A model generated the notes under the pieces. That model searched no databases. It saw only the letters and a program-made list of their open reading frames with translations, and was not told where the DNA came from. Both the position numbers and the translations under genes were made by a program. Shown here piece by piece: positions 24,945 to 38,280 of a DNA stretch of 64,000 nt. This DNA comes from Linnemannia schmuckeri (lineage: Eukaryota > Mortierellomycota > Mortierellomycetes > Mortierellales > Mortierellaceae): positions 4,216,001-4,280,000 of the forward strand of contig JANATG010000001.1 of assembly GCA_029449235.1 (NCBI GenBank). Reading direction: 5' to 3'. How positions within the stretch are numbered: position 1 is the stretch's first letter; every line of letters begins with the position of its first letter.

Positions 24945-27900
24945 CTATGTGCTGGTGCTGGTACTAGAGCCAATGCTGGCAGAAGGGTGCTTCTTCTCCC
25001 ATTGCTCTTTGGCAGCCTGACGGAGCTTGGCCTCGTTCTCAGAGCCAGTATCCGCCACCATCCGCCTCAACCATCCCTTGCCCGACGTCGCCGTCACAGA
25101 CGGGTCCTTACCCAAAATCTCGCTGGGTCGGAACTCGCCCGGAGGACAGTTCAAAAGTGCCCAGGGCTCGTCAAACTCCATCACCTCACCCTGATCCAAC
25201 ACCAAGATCCGGTCATAGTCACCAATAACAGTGTTCAAACGATGCGCAATCGTGAACACAGTCGCGCCTTGAAATTGCGTATGGATAGCCTTCTGGATCA
25301 TCCTGTCCGACTGCAAGTCAACGTTAGCGGTCGCCTCGTCCATGACAATAATCTTGGATCGGCGCAAGACAGCACGGGCCAGCGAGAGCAATTGACGCTC
25401 ACCAATACTGAAATTCTTGCCGTTGTCGTCAACAATCGCATCCAATCCACCTTCAAGTCCCTCGACCATGCGCTTCAACTCTGCAGCTTCGAGCGCAGCC
25501 CAAATATCAGCGTCCTGATGCTTGGATGTAGGATCGAGGTTGAACCGCAAGGTGCCACGGAAGAGGAAGGGCTCTTGAGGGATGATCGCCATGTTCTGAC
25601 GTAAATCGTGCATACCAATCTGACTAATGTCGATCCCGTCAATGCTGATACCACCGCGGTGAGGTGGATCGCCGGTCATGGTCTCGACAAGTCGGAAGAT
25701 GGCTCCAATCATACTCGACTTTCCTGCTCCTGTGCGTCCAACGATGCCGATCTTTTCGCCAGCCTTGAAATCGAGCGATATGTTCTTGAGGACGGGTCCG
25801 TCGCCACGAGGGTAGGTCAACGACATGTCCGAGAAGGTAACTTTAGCCTCCGTAGGCCATCCGTTAGGAATCACGCTCGATCCATCGGGGTTCTTGCGGT
25901 GACGACCAGACTCCTCGGGCTTCACCTGGGCATACTCCATCATACGCTCGACCGAGACCATCAAGATAGCAGTCTCGACACTCTGACGAACGCCCCACTG
26001 CAGCTCTCCACTCAGCTGGGTGACATAGTTGAGAGCCAACCCGACCAGCGCAGCTTGCTGTGAGTCTCGAACAGCCACACAGGCAACGGCAGTGATACCC
26101 AAGAACAACGCCGACAATGCATCGAGACGGAAGCCCAGCCAACGTGCGCAAATCAGGTATGAAAAGAAGGCGCGGCCATTGTCTTCCTGGGCCTCAACGA
26201 ATCGATTCATAAAACGCTCTCCCGCGCCAAAGGCACGAACTGAAGTCAGACCGTCCAAAGTCTCGGAAAGCTGAGAATAGATAGGCGACCGGGTTTGACT
26301 GTCGATACGCTTGACTTGACGACTGGTTCTGATATAGACCGAGCGGAGTCCAATGAAGCCGGCAAAGAGGAACGGAATAGCAATGACAATCCAGGCGTTG
26401 ACGATACAGACGACAATGACCGATCCGAATAACATGAACAAGATCTGAATGGTATCAAAGAAAGTATAGGGCAACAATTCGTCGCAGTTGGCCATGTCCT
26501 TGGAGAATCGGTTCAGCACACGCCCATGGGGGTTGGCATGGAAAAAATCAAGCCCAGTCTTGAGGAGGGCGTCCAACATGGCCTGGAAGATACCCTTGGA
26601 ACTCTCTGAGACACAATAGAAGAAGATGAACGATCGGAAGAGGGTCATCAGGATGGTGGCCAAACAGTAGAAACCAAAGACCATGGGGTAGTACGACTTT
26701 TGCTGCTCCTCCCCAGAACTGCGGGACCAGCGTGACAAGAAAAAGTCTCCGGCAGTCATGATCGCCTGGGCACCAGACAAAGACAGGACGATCAAGGCAA
26801 GGCGGAAACGAGTCGATCCATAGCGGAAGAAGTTGTAGTAAACTCTCCAGGGGGTATCACCCTCCTGGACCTCCTCGACTGTCAAGTTGAGCTCAGGGCC
26901 ATCTCCATCATCCTCCACGGCGGTATCCTTAGACTTGACACGCTTGAGAGCAGCCTCCGCAGCAGCGGCTTCCTTGACAGCGGCCTTCACGATAGCATCC
27001 TCTTCGTCCTCGACGGCAGTAGGGGCCTTCTTGGCGAACTCGCGGAGGACGTTGACAAACTTGGCACGAGTCTTGACGCTCTTGATCGACTTTCCATCGT
27101 CCATCTGCGTCTCAACAACAACCTCATGCTGCATCACATCGTCCACACGTCCGACATGAGTGACCTGACCCTGCTCGAGAACAATGACATTCTCGCAATC
27201 CTTGATGTATTGAAGCTGGTGAGTGACCAAGACGCGAGCCTTGCCCTTGAGGAGTCCGTTGATGCAGTTCTGGAAGAGAGCACGTCCAACCTTGGGGTCG
27301 ACAGCCGAGAGGGGATCGTCCAGAATGTAAACGTCCGAATCCCTGTAAGCAGCTCTAGCAAGAGAGACACGGGCACGCTGCCCTCCACTGAGAGTGACAC
27401 CCTTCTCTCCAATAATCGTCTCGTCTCCCTTGGGGAACAGGGAAAGATCGCGAGTGAGCTCGCAGGCCTTGATGACCTTGTCGTAACGCTCCTGGTCAAA
27501 CTTGGAGCCGAACAAGATGTTGCTCCGAATGGTCCCTGCAAAGATCCATGGTGACTGGGCAGAGTAGGAAATGCTGAGATGCTTGCCCTGGCTGTTCTTC
27601 GCCAAGGCAAGTGATCCCGAAACCAGAGGCAGCTCTCCTAACAAGGCCATACAGAAACTGGACTTTCCGCATCCGACAGGTCCAACAATGGCAAGCAACT
27701 CATCACGGCGGAGGGTCATGGTAACATTCTCGAGAACGACCTTGGTGGGACTGGGGATAGTCAAGCTGTCGCTGCTGCTATCGAGTTCCTGACCCTGCTC
27801 CTGCTCCAGTCCCTGCTTCTCGCCATGCTTTTCCTGGTTCTTGCGCTTTTCTTTGGCCGACATCTCCAAAACCTCGTTCTTTTCCGACGTGGAGACGGTC

Positions 27901-29756
27901 CATGAGAAGGAGGCGTTTCTCATCTCGACCAAGACTGCGGGATCCGAAGGTGGCTGGGTACCGGCATCCTTCTCGTTGTTATTGTTATTGCTCTTGTTAT
28001 CGTCATCGACGACAGTCTGAAACTCGTTTTCGATACCTCTTAGCTCGGGCAACATCAAAAAATCGGTGATACGACGTACCGAGACTCTGGTCTCTGCCAT
28101 GGTCTCGAGAGCCTTGGGGAAGAAAGAGGTCATGGTAAGGCGCATGATGTTGAACAGCGTCAAAGAGACAAAGACCTTGTCGGGACTCAGGATCTTAGAA
28201 GAATCTCCGGCCTTGTACTGGAGCCAGTACGTGACAAAGACAAAGAGCGCGGTCAAGGGCTGGAAGAAAAAGTAGATGGCCATGTTGACGGCACGCATGG
28301 AGTTGGCCTTGAAAATGTACTTGACCTCGATCGAGCGCAACATCATGATCTTCTCCTGGAAGGGAACCTCCCATGCGCACAGCTTGACCAGCTCGATTCC
28401 CGAAAAGACATCCGAGAGAGTTCTGATACGATCGTCACGAGCGTTGACGGTCTTTGTGCGGATGGTGGCAAAGTGGCGAGAAAAGTAGGTTTGGATGGGC
28501 AGTAACAGGGCAAAGACGAGCAATCCTGACAAACAGGCGACGCCGATTTCATTCCAGAGGAAATACATGACTGCAATCATCTCAAGAGGTCCAATGATGG
28601 CGTACAGCATAAACGGCGTTGTGTTTTCGAACGGCTGCACGTCTATTTTATTGAGAGACACACGAGTGGATATTAGTAAAATAATGCGACTGGCATCAGA
28701 ACAAACTGCAATGAGAAAAAGCCGTTATGAGTACATACCATTGGAGATGAGGTTGACAATGGTGCCGGTGGCGATGGAGCTGGAGGTAGAGAGGGCGAGG
28801 CACTTGCGGTACATGAGGGAGATGACACTTTGGCGGATCCAGAGACCAGTGCGCATGGTGGGAAAGAAGTAGTGATGGTGCATGGTGCCGTGGAAGAGGG
28901 TGACAAGGAAGAGTCCAATCGCGTAGGCCATTCCTGTGCTTGTTGGTGTCTCTGGGTTGTTGAAGAAGCGAATCACATGTCTAAGAGGCAGGATTGTCGA
29001 GGAATGGGTTAGTAATAAGCAAAAAAGGTCAATGCGGTGGAGAAAAGAGGGACGCGAGACTGCGTAGCCTTATGTGTCTTTTAAAGTACGGATAGATTGG
29101 AATGTGCAACTGCGTCTTTTTTTTCGCCAACGATCGTTCATGTTAAATTACCCCATGAGGATAGCTTCGCTGATCTTGCAGACAGACTCGAGGATGCCGG
29201 TGAAGAAGGAAAGAGAAAAGTAGAGACCAAAGCAGCGGAAGAGGACCAAGTAGAGATTAGGTCGTTTTGATTTTGTTCCTTTCTCCTTCGCCTTGCGCTG
29301 CTTCTTTTCAACTTCCTTTGTCCATTCCTTGAGAAGCCTGTCGGTTATTCCCTTAACATGATCGTTATTTGACAGCTGGTCTAAGTCTGTTTCTACAATT
29401 GTATTGCTCTAGATGAAGTGTCATGAATGAAAAAGCTGTTGTTAAGATCGATGTATCGATGTCTTTAGGTTGGGGATCGAAGGGTGATCAACGGTTGGAA
29501 AGGCAATTCAATTCATTGGAGCTGTAATGCAGTGAGGGGGAAGAAGAAGAAAAAGAAATTAAAACGGGGAGTTGTGTGTGTATATCTGTGTGTGTGTATG
29601 CGCAGAGTGCAGAGTGAACCGAGATGTATAAAAGGGGAGGAGTGCACTTACCCATCCGTGAATCAGGAGTGGCTGGATCCAGTTGAATGAGAAGTACGAC
29701 AGCCAGTTGGCAGTCTCGATCTTTGCTGGAGGGTGCTTCTTGTCCTTGTCCGCCAT
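24945..29756 (-). CDS. ABC transporter, ABCC/MRP subfamily (full transporter)
   Basis: Four exons (29756-29652, 29408-29152, 28980-28739, 28642-24945), introns 243, 171 and 96 nt, 1433 aa. Order is TMD1-NBD1-TMD2-NBD2. NBD1 has Walker A GPVGCGKSS (about 522), signature LSGGQRARVSLARA (about 619) and Walker B YILDDPLSAVD, with Asp where the catalytic Glu would be, as is usual in ABCC proteins. NBD2 has GRTGAGKSS (about 1170), signature FSIGERQLLSLARA and Walker B IVMDEATANVD with the Glu. So one ATP site is degenerate and one consensus. The N-terminus (NWLSYFSFNWIQPLLIHGW) is the short ABCC4/5-like type without an extra TMD0. Expected role: ATP-driven export of organic anions, conjugates or drugs across plasma or vacuolar membrane; substrate unknown. 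An NNNNN-containing linker follows TMD1, and a charged Lys/Glu/Gln linker precedes NBD1. Confidence 0.93.
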
Positions 29757-29805
29757 TGTTTTTGTTATTAGTGTAAGTTAAGGTATGAATGTAAATGCAA
29801 GAAAG

Positions 29806-29837
<32 letters not shown>

Positions 29838-32800
29838 CGAATGAGTTTAAGTGAATGATCAGCAGAAGTTGTATGTATATGTAAGAGTGGTATGTGTGCT
29901 GAACAGTAGGCGAAGGGGAAGAGAGGGAAGAGGGCAAAAGAAGAATTAACAAGGAGCAGCGACAATAAAGCAACGGCTGAAGAAGGACAAGAAAAAGAAA
30001 AGAAAGAAAGAAAGAAAGAAAGAAAAGAGCAGAAGCGAGTTTATGTTGAACAGAACCAAAGGTGAATCTGGCTACTGTGGAAAAAAAAAAAAAAAAAAAA
30101 AAAATATAAAACGGCGATTGCGCTTGTTTGTTCACAGTTCACGCCCCAAGGATAATAAATACCAAAAGTGCGCATGCCCCAGTCATACTTGTTCGACCAA
30201 CCAGTCCTCGACCCGGCGGAGTACATTTTTTTAGTTGAGTTACACACACACACGCCATGCACATCAAAAAAACCTATTCCACCCTCCGCCGTGCCGTGAG
30301 TACCTTCACACCCTAGTTGTCATAACAACCCACTTTTTAGCTATCTTTCCACTACTGCAGTCCTCTGCACTCATTTTTATGAACCATTTGCACCATGCTC
30401 GTCTCCTTTAACAAAAATCATACGAGAAGGATCAAAAGACGGGCAAAGGATCCCCTAACAAAACAACAAACAACTGTAGCTCAAAAGGAAAAAGAGTCAT
30501 TTCCTGGTCGCACAGGGCCATATCAAACTGCACCTTATTTTCCCTTGGTCTTGATCGATCCAAACCACCAATCCAGTTTTTTCCTTTGTCTCCCACTCTC
30601 TGTCATCGTCTGCGCTGCACCCCTAAGTGTCGCTCCCTCTCATGGCTCCTATGCACTTCATAAATTACACCTGGCATCACCCTATTTCTTGCTCCCTGTT
30701 CATGGATCAAACAGATAGACAATGCGCAGTCGATACTCTGATTCATGGCGCCATGTTATTTCTTGTCCAGGAGACTTGTGGTTCCGAAAGGGGTAATATG
30801 ACTAAGGGTCAGTTAGTGAGGCTCCGACTCGGAAATATTATTCTGCTTGTCTTGAACCTTGCTCACCTTTAACGCAATCAGCCGTTCATTATTTATTTAT
30901 CCTCATGTCGTATCACAAATGTCATCCTTACTCACAAAGGCAAGCATCGGTCCATCACCCACGGAGACGAGCTATCCAGTCACCCGTAAACGAGGGGTAA
31001 TTTTACTGTAGTCTACCGTATCGAACGCCCTATTCCTTAACTTGTCTCCCCTACCTTCTTTTTCATCTCTATCCCTAGCCTTAGATCTGTGGACCTTGAC
31101 ACACACCAGCAGTAGTTCACACTGTGCCTGCGCCTTCTTCTCCTATCCCCCTATTCCATATCTCCATCCCTTAAAACACACAATGCTCTGCCATTTCCAT
31201 CCCCTTTTCTTCTCTTGTTTTTTTCGTCTTCTCACTGACGATAATAAAAGACGAGACACGGTACGTTAGGAAGTATGAAACAGCACAAAAAACACGAGCG
31301 AAATCTAAATCTACAATCCATCAGCAAGCAGATGAATAAACAAAAAAAAATAACGAGGTTGTACCGCTGCATTTGAAGTGAATGAATCCCTGGAAAAGTG
31401 CTTTGCCGCCGATTAGAGACTCACACATGTACTCCGCGCGGATGGATTGGTCCAGTACAGGAATACCTTTTTGTTACGGGTTGCGGAAAGGGAAGATTTT
31501 TCCACCCTAACTCTAAACTGGCAATGATTTTCGAGGTCCAACTCCTTTCCTTCTTTGGTGCGCAATTCTCCCCTCTTTCTTTTACTTCCTCCGTACGCTG
31601 TCTTTGTTGCTTGTTGTGAGGGATGGAAAGGCATCTCTTGATTGGTTTTTGCACGTAGGAAAGCGTACCTTGAAATTTTCTCACCATTGCTTTAGTGGTG
31701 GTAGTGGTGCGGGGAATAATGCTGCGTGCGTACCGTTTTTTCGTATGATGCGCACAACGATCTGTCCTTTTCTTCCTTCCGTTAAGCACACAGACTGTAG
31801 CTACAACAACTACATCAGCACAAGGGCCGGTTTTGTCTTCCTTGGAGAGGCGTGAGCGATAAGAAAAATTGTCTTCTGAGCCAATGTAAATTTTTTTGAA
31901 ACATATCATCCGTTCATACCCCTTAAGCACCTAAAGTCGTTCTTCCCAGCCACCCAATTCAAGAGGGGAGGCAGAGCCGAGCCACCCCAACACCTACGGC
32001 TCATTATTCACTTGCTCGCCCCTCTGCGCCTCCCCATCAAAACTGCGCCCGCCTCCCTCTAGTTTCTCAATCTCCCTTCCTTCTCCTAGGAAAAAGAGCT
32101 ATGTGAGCCCTCTCTCGTAAAAGACTATTAAGCGCGCTTTGCCCTCCAGGCTCGTCGCGTCTGCTCACCGCCTAGAACCCATTGTATCTTCATATCTTAG
32201 GACAGTAGGACCCGGTTCATTTTGTCGATCCATCCCCTTCATTTTTTGATCACACCTTCTGGGGTCCCTGCCCTCATATCTGCACCTCGACCTCTTCTCT
32301 CTCTCCTCTTCTCTTTGTCCTTTCTTTTCTTTCTTTTTCACGGACTATCTCGTCTCTGAGCCTGCGGATAAAGAGCAAAAAAAAAAAATAATTAAATAAC
32401 CACATCTTGCAAAGGGAGACAGACATGGTAACACCATATCTCCTTTTTTGTCCACACAGACCCTCCTCTTTCTCTCTCTTTCAGCGTTTGCTTTTTTCGT
32501 GATCGATGTAACTTTTTTTTTTGTGGGCACGAATCCTGGACAACGATGGCGTGGACAGGGGACAGGGGACAGGGGACAGAGTAGAGAGAGGGTCTAGGTC
32601 TCGACCATTTGTGAGGAAAAGGTACAGCTAAGGACAATAGTTTTTAGTGCTGATAAAAAAAAATGAACACGGACAATCAATACACCATCCATCAGAGCTC
32701 AAAGTCCTGTTCGATTGCTTCTTGAAGTGTGCTTGCACCATCTTGTTGAATCTGTCGATGGTATTGGTCGGTTGCTTTTGGTGCTCTTTTCATTTCTTTT

Positions 32801-35800
32801 TTTTTTTCTTTTTTCTTTGGTCAGTGGATCAATGGGTCAATGGGTCAATAACAGATAGCCGTTGGTCGATGGGCGATTGTCTTGGAGCAAGATCTTTTCT
32901 TCCACCGCTGTTCTTCTAAAAGTACTACGGGCGAAAAGTAATTAAACTACTTCGGTTCTCATACGTTATTCGCAAGATCCCCATGGTTTTTATTTTTGTT
33001 GCTTATTTTTAAGAGAAAAATGAGATGGCGGACAAACAGGGTAAATAGATCAGCACGGAGAAGGTCAGTGCAGTTGAGTGAGCGCCAGAAAAAAAAACAA
33101 GAAAAAAAAATTTCATCCGAGAAAACGAGAGATGAAAGGGTGAGTAAGATTAAGAGAAGGATAATGGGCACTAAAATATGTTATGCTCTACTACACAATA
33201 TGCAGGTCAATTCTAGTATGTTTTTTTATGCCTAACAGCGTGCTAGAAATAGGGGAGACAAGAGCGAAGAAAGAACAAAAAAGAAACTAGACTTTTTGCA
33301 AGGGAGGAGCAGTGATCTAATCATGATGCATACTTTGGGTCCCTTCCTTTACAATTGTTTTTGTATGCTTGGGCCCAGTAGATAGGGGTCATGCCCTATG
33401 GTCGGGTCTAAAATGTGGAAAGGAAAAGAAGAGAACATTGACTAACAACGGTGACTTTGCAGCATCGCTCTCTATTTCTCTTTCTCTCCTTTATTTCTAT
33501 ACTCCGTCAAGCTGACGAGATTTGGTTCGTGCTAAGAACTAGTCCCCTGCCTGCATATGTATGCGTGCATGGTAGGAGGGCGTGATGGCTGGATGAACTT
33601 CAATGAATAATAGCTTGGACCACTCACTTACTCACTGACCTTTTCCAATTTCCGAAGTTGTATGAAGAGATATGCACGTAGAAAATGACGAGAGAAAGAG
33701 AGAAGAAAGAAGGAGGGAGAAAGCGGTAGCAAGATCTTTAAATGTAAATGGCCCATCCAATGCCCTACCTGCGTTCAAAATGCTGTTTATGAATGCAAAA
33801 GTGCTTGGACAAGCATGAACAAGGCAAGGCAAAGGAAAGTTAAAAAAAAAAAATAACAGAGAGTCGGACTTTTCTTTTCCACAGACGGACAGACGGAGGG
33901 AGGGTCCGTGAGGACTGTGAGAGAAAAAACGACCATGAAAAAAACGTCTTTTTCATCTTGCTTTTTCTCTGTCCTTTTGGTCCAGTGGGCCAATGCCCAA
34001 TTGGTCAATGCCACTTGTCGAAGTAATAAGGGACGGCAAGATAGTACAGAGCGAACAGAGGAAAGGGAAGGTGCATGGGTAAGTGTGCAAAAAGGGGCAA
34101 GGTTACACAATTCCTATGCGATGGACGATTCTATCGGCGGTGAAATGGAAAAATAAGCAAACAACGCGGCATGAACGCACGACAGACGGGCAGAGGATGT
34201 AGGCATAAAAATGGCTGGGAAGAACGCCGTCGGAAGTTGTTTACATAGACTACACCGTCACTATACATAAGCAAAAGAAGAAAAAAATAAACAAACAAAG
34301 CTTTGCCCTGAGTTGTCCCTACTCTCTCAATCCAATCCCTGCAAATCCGATTTCGCCGACGATATGCAAAATGCAAGAAAATATGAAGGGGAAGCAAAGA
34401 GGGAGCAAGAGAAAGAGAGTCTGCGCCCGTATTTTTATGCTTCGGACTCGGACCGTCAGACGGCCGGATGGATCGATTTATTCATTGTTTGTTTAGTTGG
34501 CTACCTATATTTTGGATTTAGACTGGATTGGATTGGATTACAAGACAAAATGAGGACGCATTGGCGGAATGGATCAATTGAATGATGTACAATTTATGCC
34601 TCCACACGACTTTGAATCCAATCCAAGGAAGGAAAGAGGAAGGGGGATTAGGGGAAGAGGAGAATGGAGAACCGAACGACGCCCAAAAAGTGAGCCGAGA
34701 TGCCCGCCGTCCTTTCCCACAGAAGTCGGGTCGCATATCCGTCAGCTGATGAGTGCAAGGTATGTAATGTATGTGAGCCGACATGAAGGGTGGGTACCTT
34801 GAAAAAAAAAAAGAGCAGAGGGAGGGGGGACCCGGATGGTTCTAGATACAAGGGTACAAGGTGATTTGTGGAGAAAACCCTAAAGGTCCAATGCCAATAA
34901 AATGTAATAGTGATGAACATGCAATAACCGCGGGTAATGGGTCGTCTGACGAGTTGACCAATGAAACTGCGCGAGATGAAGGTGGATGAGATCAAGTTTT
35001 TTTTGACGTGTCAGGGACGCGTTCGAGGTAGCCTTTCTCTGCTTTCCATTGGTGATCATTGCGATCATTTGTCGCTTACTCACTTATTTACTGATCTGGG
35101 AACAATAAAAATAAAGGGAAGAGAGGGGGGCTGAAATTGGCTATAGTGGAGAACAATGTTTAACGAAAGAACAAGACCATACTCGGGTACTCGACTCGTC
35201 ACTATCATCATCATCATTTCACCCCTTCTTCTAAGTCTTCGTCTTTGTCTTCACAACCCTTTCACTTCCAAGGACAATGATCACAACCTACAACATTCCA
35301 AACGAAGCAAGTGTTCATAATTCACTGACATTTTTACCGATGATGAGCCTGTGGAGTCCCTCCCTTCGTCTCTTGTTCCTCTTACTGTCCCACTCTCCGA
35401 AGGCGAAAGAACAATGGCCTCCTGACATCCATCCATTTCATCCAGCTTTAGATGCATTAGTGAAATGTCTGTCCGTCGGATGGTTTAAAAAAGGAATGGA
35501 TATCCTCCTTCTTCCTTTGTGGAGCGAGAAGAGTGCAAAAAAGGAGGAGAGCAGAAAAAGGAAACATACGACGAAGAAAAGCATTGCGTTTCTGTTGATG
35601 TTGTGGAGTTCCGCATTGTTCAAGGAAGACAAAAAGGGAGGAGGGGTGAGGTGAATAAGCGAAGTGTGGGGATCGCGCGTCCCCGCAGTCTCAGGGATAG
35701 AAGGAACGAGTAGGTATAGTACTGTACACGAAGGGGGAAAAGCCAAGCCAAGTAGCCAAGTGAAAACCAAAAGCATCATGAACATAATCGATCCCATTAC

Positions 35801-38248
35801 TTAGCTGGCCGTTTGTTTATTTTTATCCCTTTTTTTCTTTTTTTTCCTTTGCTGTTATTATTATTTTTTCCAGGGTCCCTCTTGTCATGGTCACACACAA
35901 ACGAACGAGAGAGAAATACATCAACACGAAAAAAAATAGATCTAAAAGGAAACAAAGGAGCTGATGAGCGATGAAAACCTTTTTTTTATAATATCTGTTT
36001 CTGTTGTATTCCCTTCCCGTAAGGAGGTGGTTATTGTTTATTGTTACTCTCACCAGGTTCAGTATTCAGCCCATGTCCACAAATAACATTGACTTGATCC
36101 CTTTTAACATAGGTCGAAAATTCAATGCCTGTTACAACAGAGAGCAAGAGCAATGGAAGAAAAAAAGCAGAAAACATTAGCAACCACAGGAAAGAAAAAA
36201 ATGGAAGGATGAAAGAAAGGCTCAGATATTTCTCCCAGTCCAAATCCCCACCCCAATTGCAAAGAGAAGAAAGAGAAAGGGAAGGAGAGAGGGAAATGAG
36301 AGAGGCGTGGTAAGTATGCTCTCACCATTTCTCTCTCCTTTGTTTCTTTTCTCCCAGGCACAAACACGTTATTGGAACCCGTGACGATCAAAATTTTTCT
36401 CTCTTTCTCTTTCTCCCTCTTACACTCTTTCTCTCTTTTGCCGTTATGCATGTCACCTCGCTAACAAAGCAACATAAACACATAAACACATAAACATAAA
36501 CAAGTGTGAGCAAACAACATTGAGAAACAGCTAACCAACGAGAGTTGGAAAAGGAGAGAATGTTTGTTGGGGTTGAAAAGAGAGAGAGAAGAGAAGGAGA
36601 GTTCAATCTGCATCTTGGATGTGGAGAAGAGAAGGGAAGGTCAACTCTCTTTTCTAGATGTGCAATTGGGTCGATGGTGGACTAAGAAAGGGGCTGTTGT
36701 TCTTTTTCTCTCTCTTATTGGAAGACCACTAAATGACCATCCAACACCATGCAAAATATTACACTACCCACCATTCATCACATCCCACATCGCATCCCAT
36801 CATCCCATCCCAATTCACTCATCCTTGTCCAGTGCCTAAATGGACATCCAATCCTTGGAATAAGTCACCTAGTATTCAATCGAATGTAAAAAAGTACATC
36901 CATGATCCATCATCGAACTTTTCTCTCTGCCTCTCGCTCTCTTCTCTCCTTACTCAACAGCGCATTTCGCCTCACACCACTCTCCTTCTCCTTCCCTTCC
37001 TGCCGCATATCCCCCCTTTTCCAGTTTTTTTTACTGTATGTATTCTTCCCCCTCCACAAAAAGATTGGTCCTGTCGCGATCTCAGTGTCGTTCTCCACAG
37101 TTCCCTCCATACCCTCATCCCACCCTCCGACCATCCGACTGCCCGACTCTGTCTCCCTCTTTTTTTTTCTCCCTCCCTTTTTTCTACCTTTCTTTGTTGG
37201 ATGGTCGGACACCTTTTTTTCTGTGAACTACATTGTATCGTCATCTCAATGTGTTGGGATCAAGTATGAGAAGTAGCAAGGGGTGGCAATAATGAGGAGT
37301 AGGAAGGGTTGGCATTGAACTCTGATTTTCGTCTCTGTTGGGCGGTCGTTCGATCCACATCCCTTCTTCTTGCCCCACATCTTTTTTGTTGTTTTTTTAC
37401 GTGTACTGATCTTCCTTTCTCTCTTCTCGTCTTGTTATTATTTTCTTCTCTGTCCCCTAAAAAAATAACCACAACAGACAGCGAGAGAGTGGACCCTTTT
37501 GGAGCGATGAGAAGTCAAGAGCAAGAAAAAAAAAGGGCGCCTTTTTTTAAAAAGAAGATGTAATATTGCAATTATTAAAAAAAAAAAGGGCGATGGGGTG
37601 TTGATGGGTCTTGGCTCTCTTTACTCATCGACAACATCTGTTTAGAAAAGAATAGAAACAAAGCTAATAAAAAAGAAATGGACGCATCTTACAAGGTCAC
37701 ACAGACAAAGATCCGGATGTGTGTCGCGTCTAGCCTTGTCCTTTGTGTTTCGATAATCCAATAGTTTCGTTGCTGCTATTTGTTGATGTTTTGTACGAGC
37801 AAGTCATTTGGACACAGGGCTCCCTTTGCTTCTTCTCTCGTTGCCTCGGTTGGTTCGGTCGTTTTTGTGGGATAAGGGTGTTAGAGTAGGATAACCCACC
37901 AGACTACAGGTACAACCAGACGTCTCTTTTTCCAGAGTTGTTTTTGTGCCGTCATGTAAGTAGGTACACAAATAAAGGGAGTGACAGTAGCAAAAAGTAC
38001 TATTCAAGAAAGATGTAAACAGAAAGAAAGAGAAAAAAAAAGATATAAAGTATCGTCGAGACATATCCTTTGACCTGCTTTCCCTTTTGCCTCCCCCACT
38101 CTCCCCTCCTCACCCCTCCCCTTCTTCTCTTCATCGCCCATTTTTTGTTGTTGTGTTTTCTTCTTCCGCCCAGCCCACACCCTTCTCTATTTCTTTTCTC
38201 TTTCTCTCCCCTACTTGTGCTCTTGCCTCGTTTTTCATTTTTCGTCAT

Positions 38249-38280
<32 letters not shown>
